From: Gammaproteobacteria bacterium
GTDB taxonomy: Bacteria; Pseudomonadota; Gammaproteobacteria; DSM-16500
Assembly (NCBI GenBank): GCA_031291175.1
Contig: JARLJO010000060.1
Location: forward strand, 1 to 64,000
Direction of reading: 5' to 3'
Length of the DNA: 64,000 nt
The position numbers and the translations under genes were made by a program. This document shows, in pieces, positions 1-9,456 of this stretch (position 1 is its first letter; the number at the start of each line of letters is the position of its first letter). The notes beneath the pieces are model-generated. The model was not told where the DNA came from, did no database searches, and saw only the letters and a program-made list of their open reading frames with translations.

Positions 1-16
1 AAGTTCACAACCCCCT

Positions 17-150
17 CCGTCCCGGGGCTTGCCCACGTTTTCCAGATATTTAACCGTGGTTCGAGTTTTTTGTGGATACGGGGGACAACCCACGGTACGT
101 AGGGGGTTGAGAGCAGTACGCCGAGGTTCTCTGTGCTATGAGTCAATGGT
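17..150. repeat. Non-coding left edge with CCACGGTACGTAG repeat
   Basis: No plausible gene is visible in the first 280 bases. Around 91-110 lies CCACGGTACGTAG followed by GGGGTTG. The same block occurs near 29840-29860 next to the sdhA gene, also followed by further 'gtacgtag' and 'gagaacc' words. It is therefore a dispersed intergenic repeat rather than part of a gene. Its function is unknown. Confidence 0.5.
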
Positions 151-172
151 TTTAATAGTTAAGGGAAATGAT

Positions 173-240
173 ATGGCAGGGTAAGTAGCATTTTCCGTGG
201 GAGCTACGCTCCGCGCGAAAAATGCTACTTACCCTGCCAT
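173..240. repeat. Perfect 22-bp inverted repeat, followed by a T-run
   Basis: Positions 173-194 and 219-240 are perfect reverse complements and enclose a 24-base loop. The right arm is followed by 'cccg' and a run of T. The layout matches the dispersed palindromes at 12276, 22596, 29730 and 56265, where the arm sequence differs slightly. It could work as a terminator or RNA hairpin, but the recurrence argues for a repeat family. Confidence 0.7.
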
Positions 241-294
241 CCCGTTTTTTTTGTGTCACTTCAACTTCGTTGAATTGAATAAGTGAGAAACCGT

Positions 295-1152
295 ATGTTC
301 GAGACTTTAAAAAAAATGGGATCGCGTATTGATTTTTATGCATCGCATTGCTATGGCCGAATCAAATCCTGCATTCCTTTGAGTTTGTTTTATGCGGTGG
401 ATGGTGTTTCTGGCGGCATGGTAAAAGCAAACCTAAAGCCACTATGGGGCGGCAAACTACCTGCAGTCATGACTTTTGCCTATTATGCGTTTGCTTTTTT
501 TTACAAAGCAAAAGAAACCTATCTTGCCCATCCTGACTCTATTAATCTGGCAGTGGAAGAAGAAAAATTAATCGACACTTCCAATATGATTTTAAATAAG
601 TTAAAACAACACAAAAACGACGCCACCGCTTATTTAGGCGATAAAGATTTAACAATGACAGACTCGCAAATAGCCAGCTTGCTCTGTTTGCGTGACAACA
701 ATGATAACGACATGCTGGCTCTTTACGACATGCTCCATGAACTACACACAAAAATTCATCCTCACTCCGTGAGTTATATGAATAGTTTGCTGGCCAGCGT
801 TTTACATGGCATTACTCATCTCAATGAATATCTTTTATTGAAATATTTTGCTGAGGTGGATTTATTGGATTTCAGTAGCCAACCAACCATTGGTTTAGCA
901 GTATTGGTATTAGGAATGCTAAGTGCTTATCAAACATTTTCTTTTAGCCTCACGCCCCGAACCCCTTCTTCTGAAGAATTACTCCATTGCATTACACAAG
1001 ACTTCCGTATTTTTCGAGATAAAAGAAATCACTCTCTCTTCTTTTCTTCTGCTCATCTGCAAGCCGATGAGGAGAATGTTCAAACAACCGAAAAAGTAAA
1101 AGAACTCGCCGCGCACAATGCGGCACAGACATGTTATTTGAGCTGTCATTAA
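295..1152 (+). CDS. Hypothetical protein, ~285 aa
   Basis: I do not recognise this protein. The frame is open and dense, and no competing frame is convincing. An upstream GTG at 283 is also in frame, but ATG at 295 is the more ordinary start with a weak GAG 7 bases upstream. The protein is mostly soluble, with one hydrophobic stretch (about residues 195-215, GLAVLVLGMLSAYQ) and His/Cys residues at the very end (CYLSCH). It stands alone between a palindromic repeat and the convergent phosphoribosyltransferase gene. Like several neighbours it could be a lineage-specific, possibly secreted protein, but nothing in it proves this. Confidence 0.65.
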   Translation: MFETLKKMGSRIDFYASHCYGRIKSCIPLSLFYAVDGVSGGMVKANLKPLWGGKLPAVMTFAYYAFAFFYKAKETYLAHPDSINLAVEEEKLIDTSNMILNKLKQHKNDATAYLGDKDLTMTDSQIASLLCLRDNNDNDMLALYDMLHELHTKIHPHSVSYMNSLLASVLHGITHLNEYLLLKYFAEVDLLDFSSQPTIGLAVLVLGMLSAYQTFSFSLTPRTPSSEELLHCITQDFRIFRDKRNHSLFFSSAHLQADEENVQTTEKVKELAAHNAAQTCYLSCH

Positions 1153-1171
1153 GCCATTCAGTATCTTTATC

Positions 1172-1819
1172 TTATTTCTGCATAGCATTTTTATGGAGTA
1201 AATCAAACACTTCTTCATCGCTGGTTTGATCAAAATGTTCATACCAACTTCCCACTGCATAAAAATGATCAGGAGTCAGTGGGCAGAAAATTTTATTCGC
1301 GAGCCGCTTCATCTCATCATAGGTTGATAAGGCTGCGACAGGAACGGCTATCACAATTTCAGCGGGATGCTGTTGGCGTAAGGCTTTAATAGCCACGCGC
1401 ATCGTCGCTCCCGTTGCAATACCATCGTCAACTAAAATAATGATTTTATCTTTCAATACTGGAAAAGGTCGATTACCACGATAAGCTAACTCACGTCTTT
1501 GCAATTCTTGACGCTCCGATCTAATCACCTCATCCATTGCGGGCTGAGACAGACCGCAATCATTCAAAACATCCTTGTTGAATTCCATTATTTCATTTGA
1601 CGCAATCGCGCCAAAAGCCAACTCTTCAAAGCCTGGAACACCCAGTTTGCGGACAATAAAAACATCCAACGGCAGCGACAGAGACTTCGCAATTTCATAA
1701 GCAACCGGCACACCGCCACGTGGCAATGCCAATACAATGGTGTTAGCATTCTTTGCATAAGACTGGAGTTGCTCTGCTAACACCTTTCCTGCTTCTTGCC
1801 TATTGAAATATTGATACAT
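1172..1819 (-). CDS. Phosphoribosyltransferase family protein
   Basis: This is a 215-residue type I phosphoribosyltransferase-fold protein. The PRPP-binding motif is clear: hydrophobic strand then VDDGIATGATM at about residues 130-140. The N-terminal LPRGGVPVAYEIA is typical of the branch often annotated only as 'phosphoribosyltransferase', which in some bacteria is fused to a dienelactone-hydrolase-like domain. That domain is absent here. The substrate is unknown and it is not a recognisable pyrE, apt or hpt. ATG at 1819 is preceded by a good GGAGG with 6 bases spacing. It converges on the hypothetical gene ending at 1152. Confidence 0.85.
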   Translation of the reverse strand: MYQYFNRQEAGKVLAEQLQSYAKNANTIVLALPRGGVPVAYEIAKSLSLPLDVFIVRKLGVPGFEELAFGAIASNEIMEFNKDVLNDCGLSQPAMDEVIRSERQELQRRELAYRGNRPFPVLKDKIIILVDDGIATGATMRVAIKALRQQHPAEIVIAVPVAALSTYDEMKRLANKIFCPLTPDHFYAVGSWYEHFDQTSDEEVFDLLHKNAMQK

Positions 1820-1925
1820 AAAATACCTCCGGCTGATTTTTTTGAAAACGGCTGCCTAATAAGACATATACTCTACCTGAGTTTTATTCCAACAGGATGC
1901 TTTTTCATGAAGAACAAGACAAAGA

Positions 1926-3848
1926 TCACATTGCCCAAAAAAAATACTGCCGCACCTGGCTTATCAATCCAATCTCTTCCGGCTTTTTTAAACAGGTATA
2001 CAAATGCGATCTCTGATAAAGCAATCTTAAAATAGCAAAGCTACGAGTATGATTATAATTGTCTTTATAGGTCTCTAAACTTTTCTGATAAGACTCACTC
2101 AAATGAGAGACCGAAACTTTCTCTCTCGGAGCAAATAAATTTAATGAAGAATGCGGCTCCTGCTCCTGCACTCTCGCATTTAATTTTTGAAGCGCATCTA
2201 TAGCCCCCAAAAACGCCTTTTGACATACCTTTCCATCAAGGCCATTAGCATACTCCTTCGCCAATGCCATCAAATTATCCAGCGACTCCAAATTCAAAGC
2301 GGGTGAAAACTCCAAACGCAAAAACCCTACTCTATGCTTTGATTTGATACCAGGCTTAACCTTACCCAAATCACTCGCATCAATTAAATCAAAACAAGCC
2401 CGTCTATCCGAAGGATCACTCATTTTAACTGTCGCTTGAAATTTTAAAATCTGAACAGCACTAGTATCATCTTTTATCTCAAAAAATACTTGTCTCACTT
2501 GCTCAAACAATTCTTTATAACTGCCTGTTAATCGGTTCGGATTAATCCCCAGCTCACACCAGACATCAAAATTTCTATGCATATCAATCATGACTAAAAC
2601 ACCAAGATGGGTGAATCCATTATGCGTATTTGTCGTGCGCGTCAATTTAGTGGCATTAAATAAATGCGCGCAACTTTGGCGCAATATCTCCCCGCCACTA
2701 CCATAATCCAGATGACGGCAAAAATCCGCTTCGCCATACACCTTACCAGGATCAAACGCATGCGAATAAAGAAAATAACGTAAATCCTGATCCAGATTAT
2801 CCCAACGCGCTGCACAACCTTTTAGCCCGTATTCTCGCGCAAATCTTAATGCAATATCGGCCATTCTTAGCAACGCATGACGATAAGATCTTGGCGTAAT
2901 GGAATTCACTTCAGCATGAAACAAATCATGCGACGTCACATTCAAATTACCACATTCTTCAGGCTCAAAATCATGATGAATCGCTGTATTAACCACACCT
3001 GGGAAATCCACATCTGCCAAGCGCACATCTTGTTGCATCCCTATTTGCATGTGCTCCACCGTCTTTTTACCTAGTACAGCAACATGTGCCGCCATGTTGT
3101 CAACACCACACCGAGCAATCAACCGCGCATTCTTCGCTGAAAAAGACAGAAAAACCAATTGATCATTCCCCACTGAACGATGCAAGCAAATCGTATTATG
3201 CGATACCAAAAAATCTCGAAATCGCCCTGCATGCAATGCAGGCACAGGAATCGTATAAAAGACCTGTTCTGATAGGGGCGCGGCTGCAACCAGCTCGCGA
3301 AAAGTATTGACCTGATTATCATCGAGGTGCAACAAAAAATTCGTTCGACGCAAGTACGGCAACAAATACCATCTAGCAGCCGAAGTCAATTTTTTGGTTT
3401 CTGGATCGATAATACGATGGCACGTTAATTTTCCGTAGGCTTTAGTTTGCTGTATCTCTAATATCGTCGAAATTTGCTGGCGATTGATGCCACCCTTAAT
3501 ATACAAATTTAACGCCAAATAGGGTAAATGCGGATGGCGAAAAATAGGGTGTTCTGTATAGTCAGCCGTCTCTAAGGCCTGGCTTAATTGATCTAACTGC
3601 TCCTGATTTGTTGCAATCTTAACAGGCTGACTATTTAAAAAATTTAACACATCCGGAATACGCTCAGCAGAAACCACTTGCTCTATCTGCGCATAATTAA
3701 AATACTCTAACTCTTTATCTTCACTTTCCTCAAGATCACCCACCGCTTTATCAGGTCTTGGCTGCAATGCCGAAGCTGCGCCCGCTATTTTAGCTTCAAA
3801 CTTCTTCCAGATTGTTTTTGTATCAACTAGAGCACGTAAACTTAGCAT
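1926..3848 (-). CDS. Large hypothetical protein, 640 aa
   Basis: I do not recognise this family. The open frame extends upstream to 3905, but ATG at 3848 is chosen because it has GGA upstream and because a good promoter (TTGAAA, 16 bp, TATACT at 3905-3878) would lie inside any longer coding region. The protein is soluble, without a signal peptide or membrane segment, and has many His and Cys residues in its middle part (for example HHDFEPEECGN and TSHDLFHAEV). These could bind metal, but no known signature fits. Its size, solitary position and own promoter resemble effector candidates elsewhere in the window. No PmrA-type box is present. Confidence 0.7.
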   Translation of the reverse strand: MLSLRALVDTKTIWKKFEAKIAGAASALQPRPDKAVGDLEESEDKELEYFNYAQIEQVVSAERIPDVLNFLNSQPVKIATNQEQLDQLSQALETADYTEHPIFRHPHLPYLALNLYIKGGINRQQISTILEIQQTKAYGKLTCHRIIDPETKKLTSAARWYLLPYLRRTNFLLHLDDNQVNTFRELVAAAPLSEQVFYTIPVPALHAGRFRDFLVSHNTICLHRSVGNDQLVFLSFSAKNARLIARCGVDNMAAHVAVLGKKTVEHMQIGMQQDVRLADVDFPGVVNTAIHHDFEPEECGNLNVTSHDLFHAEVNSITPRSYRHALLRMADIALRFAREYGLKGCAARWDNLDQDLRYFLYSHAFDPGKVYGEADFCRHLDYGSGGEILRQSCAHLFNATKLTRTTNTHNGFTHLGVLVMIDMHRNFDVWCELGINPNRLTGSYKELFEQVRQVFFEIKDDTSAVQILKFQATVKMSDPSDRRACFDLIDASDLGKVKPGIKSKHRVGFLRLEFSPALNLESLDNLMALAKEYANGLDGKVCQKAFLGAIDALQKLNARVQEQEPHSSLNLFAPREKVSVSHLSESYQKSLETYKDNYNHTRSFAILRLLYQRSHLYTCLKKPEEIGLISQVRQYFFWAM

Positions 3849-3877
3849 AAATATTCCAAATATTGAGTTATCGGCTA

Positions 3878-3905
3878 AGTATATATCAATTAAAGGATTT
3901 TTCAA
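3878..3905 (-). promoter_or_regulatory. Sigma70-type promoter for the 640-aa gene
   Basis: On the minus strand TTGAAA (3905-3900) and TATACT (3883-3878) are separated by 16 bp. Transcription would start about 20 bases before the ATG at 3848, which supports that start over the longer frame. Confidence 0.55.
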
Positions 3906-3998
3906 TTTAGCTCAGAAAATAGCCAATAATGCATAAATATTTATCTGGGTGGCATTACCCATCTGACAATAAACTGATAGGCTTTTTCCTATGATTTT

Positions 3999-4187
3999 AT
4001 GTCGCAGGTATCGGCTTTGCTGATAGAGCGCGTTAAATGGAGGGCTGTCAGGGATATAGGATTAGCCACTTTAGTCGTGTGCAGCCTTAGCTTCTTCTCA
4101 ATAAATACCTTGTTATTGCCGCTTATTTATGGTGTTTTATGTATAGCTTTACTAAGCGTTTTTAAAGAACTCTCTTATTTTATTTAA
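3999..4187 (+). CDS. Possible small membrane protein, 62 aa
   Basis: A 62-codon frame encodes a basic N-terminus followed by two adjoining hydrophobic stretches (about residues 22-34 and 36-53), which would suit a small inner-membrane protein. No convincing ribosome binding site precedes the ATG and I recognise no family. It may be a chance frame in the 380-base gap between its neighbours. Confidence 0.25.
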   Translation: MSQVSALLIERVKWRAVRDIGLATLVVCSLSFFSINTLLLPLIYGVLCIALLSVFKELSYFI

Positions 4188-4221
4188 TAAAATGGGTTAA
4201 CGATGGAATTTCGCTTTTTCT

Positions 4222-4255
4222 CTTAAGCTTCAATTAAGCTTGAGTACGCTATACT
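4222..4255 (+). promoter_or_regulatory. PmrA-like tandem box and -10 element
   Basis: CTTAAG at 4222-4227 and ATTAAG at 4233-4238 form two direct half-sites with an 11-bp period. TATACT follows at 4250-4255 after 11 bp. The pattern fits the known PmrA consensus (YTTAAK-N5-YTTAAK in enterics; related TTAA repeats in Legionella and Coxiella). The same arrangement precedes the genes at 23412, 38674 (minus) and 60313. Confidence 0.65.
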
Positions 4256-4286
4256 ACTTAACAAATATTTCACGAGAGGCTATCTG

Positions 4287-4871
4287 ATGTTGAGTATCTT
4301 TAACAATGTTAGGCAAAACGCCGCTAATAAGGAGAAAGCACCCCTTTACAATGGAAATCGTGAAGAATGTCTAAAAATCTTCGTTCCAGGCCCCATGATC
4401 AAACTCTATCGCCAATTAAAAGAATACATCGAAAAAAATGGCAAAAAACCACCGTCTTCAACTTATTTGCCAGACGCCGTCACCTCATCCATATTGGCAT
4501 GGACAGGCACAGCTGCCACCAATCAACTGTATGCGAGTGCTGTCGTTGATATCATCGAAAAATTTTTGATACATGACCTTCAAGACTTACTGTTGTTTAG
4601 CGAGAGTAAATTACAAATACCCGACCTATTCAAACCTAGCCTCTTAAAAGATGTGTTTCTTGCCGCAAGAGAACTTCCCAAAATTCTCGCTTCCATGCCG
4701 ACCGAGACCATCACCCTCACCTACATCAAGACAGGAAGTGAAGTCAGAAGAGCAATTACTACAGCAATATCTTCTTACGAAAACGCCTTAAAAGCCTTAG
4801 GATTTCCTAATAATTTGGATGTGCACAATACAGATGAGCACCAATTATCCACTCTTTTAAAAAATTATTAA
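4287..4871 (+). CDS. Hypothetical protein with PmrA-type promoter, candidate effector
   Basis: This 194-residue soluble protein has no family that I recognise. The ATG at 4287 has GAGAGG about 6 bases upstream. A PmrA-like box and -10 element end about 30 bases before the start. In Legionella and Coxiella, PmrA directly activates many Dot/Icm effector genes, so this is a candidate translocated effector. That is an inference from the promoter alone. The sequence is predicted mostly helical, has no signal peptide, and ends in LSTLLKNY without an EExxE block. Confidence 0.75.
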   Translation: MLSIFNNVRQNAANKEKAPLYNGNREECLKIFVPGPMIKLYRQLKEYIEKNGKKPPSSTYLPDAVTSSILAWTGTAATNQLYASAVVDIIEKFLIHDLQDLLLFSESKLQIPDLFKPSLLKDVFLAARELPKILASMPTETITLTYIKTGSEVRRAITTAISSYENALKALGFPNNLDVHNTDEHQLSTLLKNY

Positions 4872-4930
4872 TGACTACCTCTTGCTAGCAACATGATATA
4901 AATACATTTTTAAAAAACTGATTTATCGGT

Positions 4931-5626
4931 ATGATAAAGAACATTTTCTGCTATCGAGTTATGGCTATGCTCTCCGATGATTTGCGCTTTTTCTCACGTG
5001 AAGAACAAACCAAAATCACCTTGAGCACGCTTAAAAAAAAAGACATCTCAAATCTAGCCGCACTTAGCGCATTTTCACTCGATGAACTGCGTCAATCATT
5101 TATCGACACCTTTCAAGACAGGCTTTCTCCTGCTACAAAAATCAAAAGTACAGCCCCTTGGCAAACGCTAGGCTTCACATTGATTGAACTCGTGATGGTA
5201 ATCACAGTTATTTCCATTCTGGCTATCATTGTTATTCCTAAATATTTTGACCTGACGACAGACTCAAGAATAGCCGCCGTAAAAGGTCTTGCGGCCTCCG
5301 TTTTAGAGGGTAGTACCACCGCTGCCTCACAATGCACTATCACTCCCGGCTGCTTTGTAACAGGCATGACTTGGCTATTAACGATTGGCCCCGGCCATTA
5401 TCAAATGTGGAACGGTTATCCGGATGCTGGCGACACCCTAGGGGCGAATGAAATCGATACCTTGATCAGCGTCTCTGACCAATTTAGTGTTTCCCTTAGC
5501 CCGCCTGATACAACCCTATGGCAATTAACTAACGCCCCTATACCCGCCAATTGTGCCGTGCAATATAAAGAAGCCACTAGCTCAACTATTCCTCCTGTGA
5601 TTACTGTACTGACATCAGGTTGCTAA
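4931..5626 (+). CDS. Type IV pilin-like protein with unusually long leader
   Basis: Residues 81-103 are a textbook class III prepilin signal: G81 before the cleavage point, then FTLIELVMVITVISILAII with Glu at mature position 5 and Pro at mature position 22. The C-terminal part contains paired Cys and resembles MSHA-type minor pilins in general character. The odd point is the leader: about 81 residues precede the cleavage site (67-70 if translation begins at M11 or M13), while ordinary leaders are about 6-30. No Met occurs close to the signal. The extension is charged and helical, with a short segment ('LSAFSLDELRQSFID') that could be a protein interaction region. No pilus assembly genes are adjacent. 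Confidence 0.75.
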   Translation: MIKNIFCYRVMAMLSDDLRFFSREEQTKITLSTLKKKDISNLAALSAFSLDELRQSFIDTFQDRLSPATKIKSTAPWQTLGFTLIELVMVITVISILAIIVIPKYFDLTTDSRIAAVKGLAASVLEGSTTAASQCTITPGCFVTGMTWLLTIGPGHYQMWNGYPDAGDTLGANEIDTLISVSDQFSVSLSPPDTTLWQLTNAPIPANCAVQYKEATSSTIPPVITVLTSGC

Positions 5627-5894
5627 TGAGGTTCGTTTTAGTCGCTAGAAAAGGACTTTATTGACTGGGGTTCTGGTCAGTTTTTAAATTCACTTAGACG
5701 CTCGTGGAAGCGAATAACAGCATTTTTAAAGAAAAATCACCTATTAGAACCCATTTTCGGCAGATTCTTAGTATAAAACAGCATAATCAGCAAGGTAATG
5801 AGTGCTTTATACAGGCCGATAGTGTAAAATTTATCCAAAATACAATTAGAATAACTTTAGCGTATACACGTGAAACACAATGAGGATACATAAG

Positions 5895-6518
5895 ATGTCA
5901 TTTGGTCGCTTCTTTTGCTGCATGCCGAAAAATAACAAAGTTTCTTCAAGAGAAACGTCCTATGAAGTAAAACAATCGCCGTTGTCGACCACAAAACCCG
6001 ACCTTGCCCCTGATGAGGCAACCCATAGTGCATTAGGAACAAACAGCCTACAACTGCAAAACCAGCAAAGAAAAGAAAGTAACTCGAGCTCAAGTCAACA
6101 TCAAGCCGCCAAGACGGTGTTTTACCGTTTTCCACCAGCCAACATTACCGGTAATCACCAAGTGGTTATGAATGATCTTAGAATTTCACTAACCAAATTT
6201 TTTGATGGCGAAACCACGACCAGCAACCAAATCATACCTGGCTGCTCAACAATCGGTATCCCGCGATGTGATTTAATCACTAAAGAGGCCATGATGGTCT
6301 CTACCTGCATGGAATCGAATTCCTATTATGCTTTTTTAGAATTTGACATATCAAAATCAACAAGCGACAAAGATTGCATAAGATTTACGTTGGGTGACTT
6401 AGTTGCCATTAGAGACTTTGATGGGAATGTCATTTGCGAGAATGAAACCGTTATTAACGGAGAATATTTAATGCAGAGCGAAGTAAAAGCGAATGGATTT
6501 TTTAATTTGGGAAGATGA
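5895..6518 (+). CDS. Hypothetical protein, 207 aa, Cys-rich N-terminus
   Basis: I do not recognise this protein. ATG at 5895 is chosen over the in-frame ATG at 5880 because AGGA lies about 8 bases before it. The N-terminus MSFGRFFCCMPKNNK carries adjacent Cys residues beside basic and aromatic residues. In a host cell this could be a palmitoylation site, but that is speculative. Residues 15-75 are polar and Ser/Gln rich (low complexity), and the rest looks like a compact beta-rich domain. It has no signal peptide or membrane helix and stands alone, converging on the EAL gene. Confidence 0.65.
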   Translation: MSFGRFFCCMPKNNKVSSRETSYEVKQSPLSTTKPDLAPDEATHSALGTNSLQLQNQQRKESNSSSSQHQAAKTVFYRFPPANITGNHQVVMNDLRISLTKFFDGETTTSNQIIPGCSTIGIPRCDLITKEAMMVSTCMESNSYYAFLEFDISKSTSDKDCIRFTLGDLVAIRDFDGNVICENETVINGEYLMQSEVKANGFFNLGR

Positions 6519-6538
6519 TCCAAATAAAGCCGCGTTTT

Positions 6539-7768
6539 TTATTTTATAATGTTATTTGTTTTTTCAGAACTAAGCAGTTCTGTACACTCGGTCGCTGGAA
6601 TCGCCTTGCTGAACAGATATCCTTGAATAAAGTCACATTGTTTTTCTTTTAAAAATTGCCATTGCGCTTTATTTTCAACGCCCTCAGCAACAATCGAGAG
6701 ATTCAAGTTTTTTGCCAATGCAATAATAGCAACCACAATTTCAGCGCTATTTTTATCAGCTGGAATATCTCTAATAAAAGACTTATCGATTTTTAAAATT
6801 TGAATTGGCAGCTGCTTAAGATAACTCAGGGAAGAATAACCCGTACCAAAATCATCTAAAGATAATTTTACGCCCAATTGTCTCAAGGCATTCAATACCA
6901 CGAGATTAGCCTCAATATGACTCATGACCAATGTTTCTGTCATCTCCAACTCTAAATTTGATGGGGAAATTTTCGTTTCCGCTAAAGTATCACCAATTAA
7001 TGCTAGCAAATTAGGTTGATCAAACTGACGTACCGAAAGATTAACGGCCAAAGAAAGAGTGGCATGACCCATGTCATGCCATATTTTAAGCTGCCGACAA
7101 GCCGTTCGCAGCATCCAGGCACCCAGAGGAAGAATCAATCCCACCTCCTCACAAAATCCAATGAATTGATCCGGCATTAATAAGCCCCGAGTAGGATGCA
7201 ACCACCGAAGCAACGCCTCGACAACCGTCACCTTTCCTGTATTCATATCGATGATAGGTTGGTAGTAAACAAGAAATTGCCCTTGATCGAGCGCCAGTTG
7301 CAACTCACTTTCGGAAACCAGCGAATGCTTAGGCACCATCCCCGTCAACTTAGCGTAATTCATTAAACGTATCAGATTCAGTTCTTTTTGCCTTAACTCC
7401 GCATTTGTCAAAAATGCTTCTTCGGCGGCTTGGCGCAATAATGTTGGATCCCATGGTTTATTAAAATATTTATAGATGGCTCCATCATTGATAGCAGACT
7501 TCACCGATTCAAAATCAACATGAGCGCTTAATATGATGCGAATACTATTAGGATATTTCTTTTTCACTTGTGTGAAAAACTCCGTTCCCGTCATCTCTGG
7601 CATCGATTGATCTGAAATAATGACTTGAACGGAAAATTCTTCCAATATTTTTAACGCCTCTTTTCCATTATTTGCCGTGAAAATCTCATAACCTTCATCT
7701 ATAAAAACCCGCTTAAGCGCAATTAAAATTTGACTTTCATCATCGACCAATAATAGAGTTTTTTTCAT
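6539..7768 (-). CDS. Response regulator with EAL domain (c-di-GMP phosphodiesterase)
   Basis: The 409-residue protein has an N-terminal receiver domain (about residues 3-118; acidic pair D9/D10, phosphoacceptor D53 in ISDQSMPEM, conserved Lys in NKPWD) and a C-terminal EAL domain (about 160-400). The signature residues for c-di-GMP hydrolysis are visible: EALLRW, NLSVRQF, EMTET, LDDFGTGYSSL and AEGVE. It is therefore probably an active phosphodiesterase controlled by phosphorylation. Its start lies 7 bases after the stop of the MHYT histidine kinase upstream, so the two are almost certainly a cotranscribed pair. Confidence 0.93.
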   Translation of the reverse strand: MKKTLLLVDDESQILIALKRVFIDEGYEIFTANNGKEALKILEEFSVQVIISDQSMPEMTGTEFFTQVKKKYPNSIRIILSAHVDFESVKSAINDGAIYKYFNKPWDPTLLRQAAEEAFLTNAELRQKELNLIRLMNYAKLTGMVPKHSLVSESELQLALDQGQFLVYYQPIIDMNTGKVTVVEALLRWLHPTRGLLMPDQFIGFCEEVGLILPLGAWMLRTACRQLKIWHDMGHATLSLAVNLSVRQFDQPNLLALIGDTLAETKISPSNLELEMTETLVMSHIEANLVVLNALRQLGVKLSLDDFGTGYSSLSYLKQLPIQILKIDKSFIRDIPADKNSAEIVVAIIALAKNLNLSIVAEGVENKAQWQFLKEKQCDFIQGYLFSKAIPATECTELLSSEKTNNIIK

Positions 7769-7775
7769 TCTGAAC

Positions 7776-9440
7776 TCACTTATTTACATTTGTATCAATT
7801 GGCAAAAGCACACTAAATACCGATCCCTTTCCTACGTCGCTATTAACGGTTATTGTTCCATTATAAAGTTGAATAATGGCAAATGCCGTTGATAATCCGA
7901 GTCCTGCTCCCATTCCTATGGGTCGCGTGGTAAAAAAAGGTGTAAATATTTTGGATAAATTTTCTGGCGCAATGCCATGGCCATTATCGACAATTTCAAT
8001 CAGAATGTGAGACGGCATAGCTAAGGTTGAAATCGTAATCTCACCCTTCCCTGCTATAGATTGTCCCGCATTCATTAGCAAATTGGAAAAGACCACGCTT
8101 AACTGTGATTTTGAAGCATAAATAGGAGGTAGTTGAGAGAAATTTTTATTGATGGTGCACTCAGGATTGATTTTATTGGCCGCCAATTTCAGAGACAATT
8201 CTATGACTTCATTAATATCAATGGTGGTTTTAATTTCCTTTTCAGTACTAGAAAAATATCGCAGATTAGCAATAATTTCTTTAATTCTATCGAGGCCGTC
8301 ATTGGTTTCAAGTAATAAGGTATAAATATCACCTCTCATGAAGTCTATTTTTTTTTCATCATAAAATAAATTGATTTTTTTAATGATGTCTTTTATTTTT
8401 TCATCATCCCAACGATCCACCTCAATCATCATGGACTGATATAAATCTTGTAGTTGGAAGATTAAATTTGTGTATTTTTGCAGTGTCCAGAGATTGCTTA
8501 AAGCATAACTCAGTGGATTATTTATTTCGTGGGCAGCACCCGCCGCCACTCTGCCGACAGCCGCCATCCTTTGCATCATTGAACCACGGGATAACTCAAC
8601 TTCTTTTCGGTATTTGATTTCAATCTCCCTCTCTAACTGCGTAAGCCGCAAATGTCTTTGAGAAGAAACAATTAAAGCAATGATAACAATAATCCCCATT
8701 GCCGCTGTCACAAAAAAAGCTAATTCATAAGAGCCAATAACGTGCAGCGACGTGACAGGAGACGCCTGCGGAATGAATATAGCTGCGGCCATGCTCACAT
8801 AATGCATTGCACAAACAGCAAGGCCCATTGCTATGGCGCCGAATATTTTCAACCTGAATTGGGATTCAGGACTACCTTGCATACTTTTTCGACCTGATAT
8901 TAATGCGATCATAGAGGCAAAAAGAGCCATGATGACTGATAAAAAAAACAAGCTAGGCACATAACGTATATCTAATATGGTCGTACCTTCCATCGCCTCC
9001 ATGCCCACATAGTTCATAAAAATCAGAGCTACCCCCATGGAAATACCACACAAAACTAAATTCCATAGTGATGGCTTTTTTAATTGAAATAGATAGAAAG
9101 CAATCGTAGAACCCACAATAGCCGAGAAGAAAGATCCAATGGTCCAATAGAGATCGTATTGAATCGGTATACTCATGACGAAAGCTAGCAAGCCAACAAA
9201 ATGCATGGACCAAATGGAAGCAGCCATGATAAAAGCCCCACTGATCACCCATATCATTTTGGCTAGCTTTGATTGCTCAGCTTGTAAATTACCCGCAAAA
9301 TCAAATGCCACATAGGAGCCCAAAATAGCGATAAAAAAAGATAAAGCCACTAAAGCATAATCATAAGTACCACTAAAACCCTCTGGCAATGGACCACGCT
9401 GAAACCAATTTAAATGTCCATACAATACAATATTCATCAT
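7776..9440 (-). CDS. MHYT-domain sensor histidine kinase
   Basis: The N-terminal half (about residues 25-260) is an integral membrane MHYT sensor with seven or so helices. The repeated motif is visible as MHFV (79-82), MNYV (142-145) and MHYV (212-215), a family proposed to bind copper and sense gas or redox state. A cytoplasmic kinase follows, with the H-box HEINNPL (phosphoacceptor H304), an N-box near NAGQ, and the G2 box GAGLGLS of the HATPase domain. It lies directly upstream of the REC-EAL gene, which is its likely phosphorylation target. A degraded receiver gene lies just upstream (9457-9681), suggesting that the locus once had another regulator. Confidence 0.93.
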   Translation of the reverse strand: MMNIVLYGHLNWFQRGPLPEGFSGTYDYALVALSFFIAILGSYVAFDFAGNLQAEQSKLAKMIWVISGAFIMAASIWSMHFVGLLAFVMSIPIQYDLYWTIGSFFSAIVGSTIAFYLFQLKKPSLWNLVLCGISMGVALIFMNYVGMEAMEGTTILDIRYVPSLFFLSVIMALFASMIALISGRKSMQGSPESQFRLKIFGAIAMGLAVCAMHYVSMAAAIFIPQASPVTSLHVIGSYELAFFVTAAMGIIVIIALIVSSQRHLRLTQLEREIEIKYRKEVELSRGSMMQRMAAVGRVAAGAAHEINNPLSYALSNLWTLQKYTNLIFQLQDLYQSMMIEVDRWDDEKIKDIIKKINLFYDEKKIDFMRGDIYTLLLETNDGLDRIKEIIANLRYFSSTEKEIKTTIDINEVIELSLKLAANKINPECTINKNFSQLPPIYASKSQLSVVFSNLLMNAGQSIAGKGEITISTLAMPSHILIEIVDNGHGIAPENLSKIFTPFFTTRPIGMGAGLGLSTAFAIIQLYNGTITVNSDVGKGSVFSVLLPIDTNVNK

Positions 9441-9456
9441 TAAACCTTTTTATGGT

